DNA from: Blastopirellula sp. J2-11
Lineage (GTDB): Bacteria; Planctomycetota; Planctomycetia; Pirellulales; Pirellulaceae
NCBI RefSeq assembly: GCF_024584705.1
Contig: NZ_CP097384.1
Location: 1,798,001 to 1,862,000, forward strand
Direction: 5' to 3'
Length of the DNA stretch: 64,000 bases
Shown here in pieces: positions 62,641 to 64,000 of the stretch. The translations under genes were made by a program, and so were the position numbers. How positions within the stretch are numbered: position 1 is the stretch's first letter; every line of letters begins with the position of its first letter. The notes below the pieces were generated by a model. That model was given only the letters and a program-made list of their open reading frames with translations, searched no databases and was not told the DNA's origin.

Positions 62641-62669
62641 AAACGCCTTGACCACGGGTCAAGGCGTTT
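62641..62669 (-). terminator. intrinsic terminator of the His/Gly-rich protein gene
   Basis: Perfect 13-bp stem AAACGCCTTGACC / GGTCAAGGCGTTT with loop ACG; on the minus strand it is followed by TTTTTCG. It lies 25 bp beyond the stop at 62694. Confidence 0.85.
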
Positions 62670-62693
62670 CGCATTTTATTTCACGGCGCTTGC

Positions 62694-63017
62694 TTAGAAG
62701 CCGACGCCAATCGAGAAGTTGCGGCCGTTCAGGAACACGCCGCCGCCGCCGCCGCGATAGTAACTACGGCCATAGTAGCTGGGGTACGGCGAGTAGGCCC
62801 GCGTGTAAACTCGCGGAGCTGCGTAAACCGGATAGCGGTGTCCGCCGACGTGGTAGTCAATGTGGCCGCGGTGATAGTCATAGTGGCCCGGGGCGCCGTA
62901 ATGGCCATGTCCATGCCCGCCGCCATGATAGTGCGGGCCACGAGCCATTGCGGACGAAGCGCCAAACGACAAACCAACGGCGGCTGTAACTGCGAGTGCG
63001 AGAAGGATGCGTCTCAT
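62694..63017 (-). CDS. small secreted His/Gly/Tyr-rich protein
   Basis: 107 aa. Signal peptide RRILLALAVTAAVGLSFGAS, cut after AMA. The mature 80 residues contain HYHGGGHGHGHYGAPGHYDY, YHRGHIDYHVGGHRYPVYAA, PSYYGRSYYRGGGGG: 13 His, many Gly and Tyr. Such compositions often bind metals or form adhesive or structural material, but no family is assignable. Followed by a strong terminator. Confidence 0.75.
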   Translation of the reverse strand: MRRILLALAVTAAVGLSFGASSAMARGPHYHGGGHGHGHYGAPGHYDYHRGHIDYHVGGHRYPVYAAPRVYTRAYSPYPSYYGRSYYRGGGGGVFLNGRNFSIGVGF

Positions 63018-63357
63018 TTTCTCATCTCCGACTTAGGGGGAATCGGCGAGCTTCGTTCGCGCAACTGCGCGGGATTGCTCGCTTCGGTTTTGTATTTCAA
63101 TCAGCATCGCTATCTGTTGGTTGCCGGCCGATGCTGTTGAGTGACATTAATGCAAGCAGCGTGCCAGAATTCTGGAGACGGGCTGCAAGTCCCTATTTGG
63201 TAGCAACTTACGGAGATATGGATTGTGGCGAGAATAGAAACGCTGACAACATGTTGTCGAGTTGATAACGCAATTCTCAAAATGAGCCAGTGAGGAACTT
63301 GCGTTTTGCTTGACCGTCAGTCAGCACGACTCCTTTCGCTTCGCCCAATCTGGGGGC
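63018..63357. other. intergenic region before the RNase R gene end
   Basis: About 340 bp; holds the promoter of the leftward His/Gly-rich protein gene and the 3' flank of the leftward RNase R gene. The open frames here lack ribosome-binding sites and coding character. Confidence 0.4.
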
Positions 63358-64000
63358 CTACCGTTTTCGCTTTTTGGCCTTTCCCTGTTTTCGTTCGGGC
63401 TTGCCAAAGTTCTTCTTCTTCGGCGCTGGCTTCCCCGACTGATACGAAAAGTCATCGCTGGCAGTTCGTCCAGAAGTCGGACGACGTCGACTATTATCAG
63501 CCGCATGCCCTGCGGCGCGGGCCTCTTGTTCGATCAGGCGGAAATCAAGTTCTCGTTTTTCGAGATCGACCCGCGCGATCGAAACTTTCAGCACATCGCC
63601 CAGGCGAAACGCATTGCCGTCACGATTGCCGACCAGCGAGTGAGTCGTGCGATCATAGTGATAGTAGTCGTCCTGCAGCGCGTCGATATGAATCAACCCG
63701 TCGGCGGGCAGCTCTAACCCTTGGACGAACAAGCCAAACGATTCGACGCCGGTGATGACCGCTTCCATCTCCATGCCGATCTTTTCGCTCAGGTGATTGA
63801 GCAGCTTGATCTTCACCAGATCTCGTTCGGCGCTGGCGGCTCGCTGTTCTCGTTGCGAGCAATGTTCTCCCTCGGCCATCATCGCATCGTAGTCTTGCAC
63901 CGGTTTCTTGCCGGTCGCCAGATCGTTGTACATCCGATGGATGGTCAGGTCAGGATAACGACGAATCGGCGAAGTGAAGTGACAGTAGCATTCGCTGGCC
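63358..64000 (-). CDS. rnr: ribonuclease R (RNB family), 5' part outside window
   Basis: C-terminal 213 codons of an RNase II/R exoribonuclease. The window edge begins inside the RNB catalytic domain: ASECYCHFTSPIRRYPDLTI is its C-terminal signature. An S1 RNA-binding domain follows (MEAVITGVESFGLFVQGLEL, DGLIHIDALQDDYYHYD), then a basic tail (KPAPKKKNFGKPERKQGKAK) as in RNase R. It degrades structured RNA 3' to 5'. Confidence 0.93.
   Translation of the reverse strand, partial: ASECYCHFTSPIRRYPDLTIHRMYNDLATGKKPVQDYDAMMAEGEHCSQREQRAASAERDLVKIKLLNHLSEKIGMEMEAVITGVESFGLFVQGLELPADGLIHIDALQDDYYHYDRTTHSLVGNRDGNAFRLGDVLKVSIARVDLEKRELDFRLIEQEARAAGHAADNSRRRPTSGRTASDDFSYQSGKPAPKKKNFGKPERKQGKAKKRKR

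Overview
This 64 kb window reads as chromosomal DNA of a planctomycete, most likely of the Pirellulales (Blastopirellula/Rhodopirellula type). The sequence evidence is: two pilin-like DUF1559 proteins with the H-x9-DG signature, each followed by a small lipoprotein; a secreted heme peroxidase with a planctomycete-style 'LExLExRxL' N-terminus; many secreted or lipid-anchored proteins of unknown function; archaeal-type phosphoglycerate mutase; long intergenic spaces and short, mostly divergent operons. I found no rRNA, tRNA, CRISPR array, prophage, transposase gene or replication origin. Several start codons were moved inward from the longest reading frame because of ribosome-binding sites, signal peptides or terminators.

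Layout. 1-3.5 kb: the 5' part of an F-type ATP synthase operon on the minus strand (atpZ, an accessory membrane gene, atpB, atpE, atpF, atpH cut by the window edge). 4.3-7.4 kb: a Rho_N/DUF4912 protein, a Tat-exported sugar isomerase-like protein and larE. 7.6-13.4 kb: two DUF1559 plus lipoprotein pairs around apgM and a secreted phosphoesterase. 13.8-16 kb: heme peroxidase. 16.1-20.2 kb: a compact operon of beta-propeller, radical SAM protein, GcvH-like lipoyl carrier and 2[4Fe-4S] ferredoxin; this is the best candidate for an undescribed system. 20.4-23.3 kb: two overlapping Era-like GTPases with membrane segments. 23.5-26 kb: a chemoreceptor. 26.2-30.9 kb: UPF0173 hydrolase, serA-serC and an SDR. 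31-33.4 kb: sugar transporter and a lipoprotein with a decayed protease domain. 33.6-36.1 kb: ABM protein, xdhC and mocA, with a mosaic repeat element between the last two. 36.2-39.9 kb: a large membrane protein and its ABC ATPase. 40-44.1 kb: two unknown proteins, coaD, an alpha/beta hydrolase and tatC. 44.4-49.5 kb: manA, a small lipoprotein, an RluB-like pseudouridine synthase, pyrK and a class V aminotransferase. 49.7-55.6 kb: small proteins, a squalene-cyclase-repeat protein, a cobA-hemD fusion, a TPR protein and rpsT. 55.8-58.5 kb: a gene remnant, an SDR, and a STAS protein coupled to a GspE-like ATPase. 58.6-64 kb: an unknown secreted protein, the methionine salvage genes mtnB-mtnD-mtnC, miaE, a His/Gly-rich secreted protein and the 3' part of an RNase R gene.

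The non-coding DNA carries clear structure. Two 61-nt perfect palindromes, 22 kb apart, share a core but differ at paired positions in a compensating way. A mosaic element of about 445 bp with near-perfect terminal inverted repeats has a shorter second copy 4.5 kb away, and the long copy holds a 235-bp segment bounded by 10-bp direct repeats and containing a 27-bp perfect inverted repeat. Several strong intrinsic terminators mark transcription unit ends.

All functional calls come from reading the translated sequences and recalling family motifs; no database search was run.
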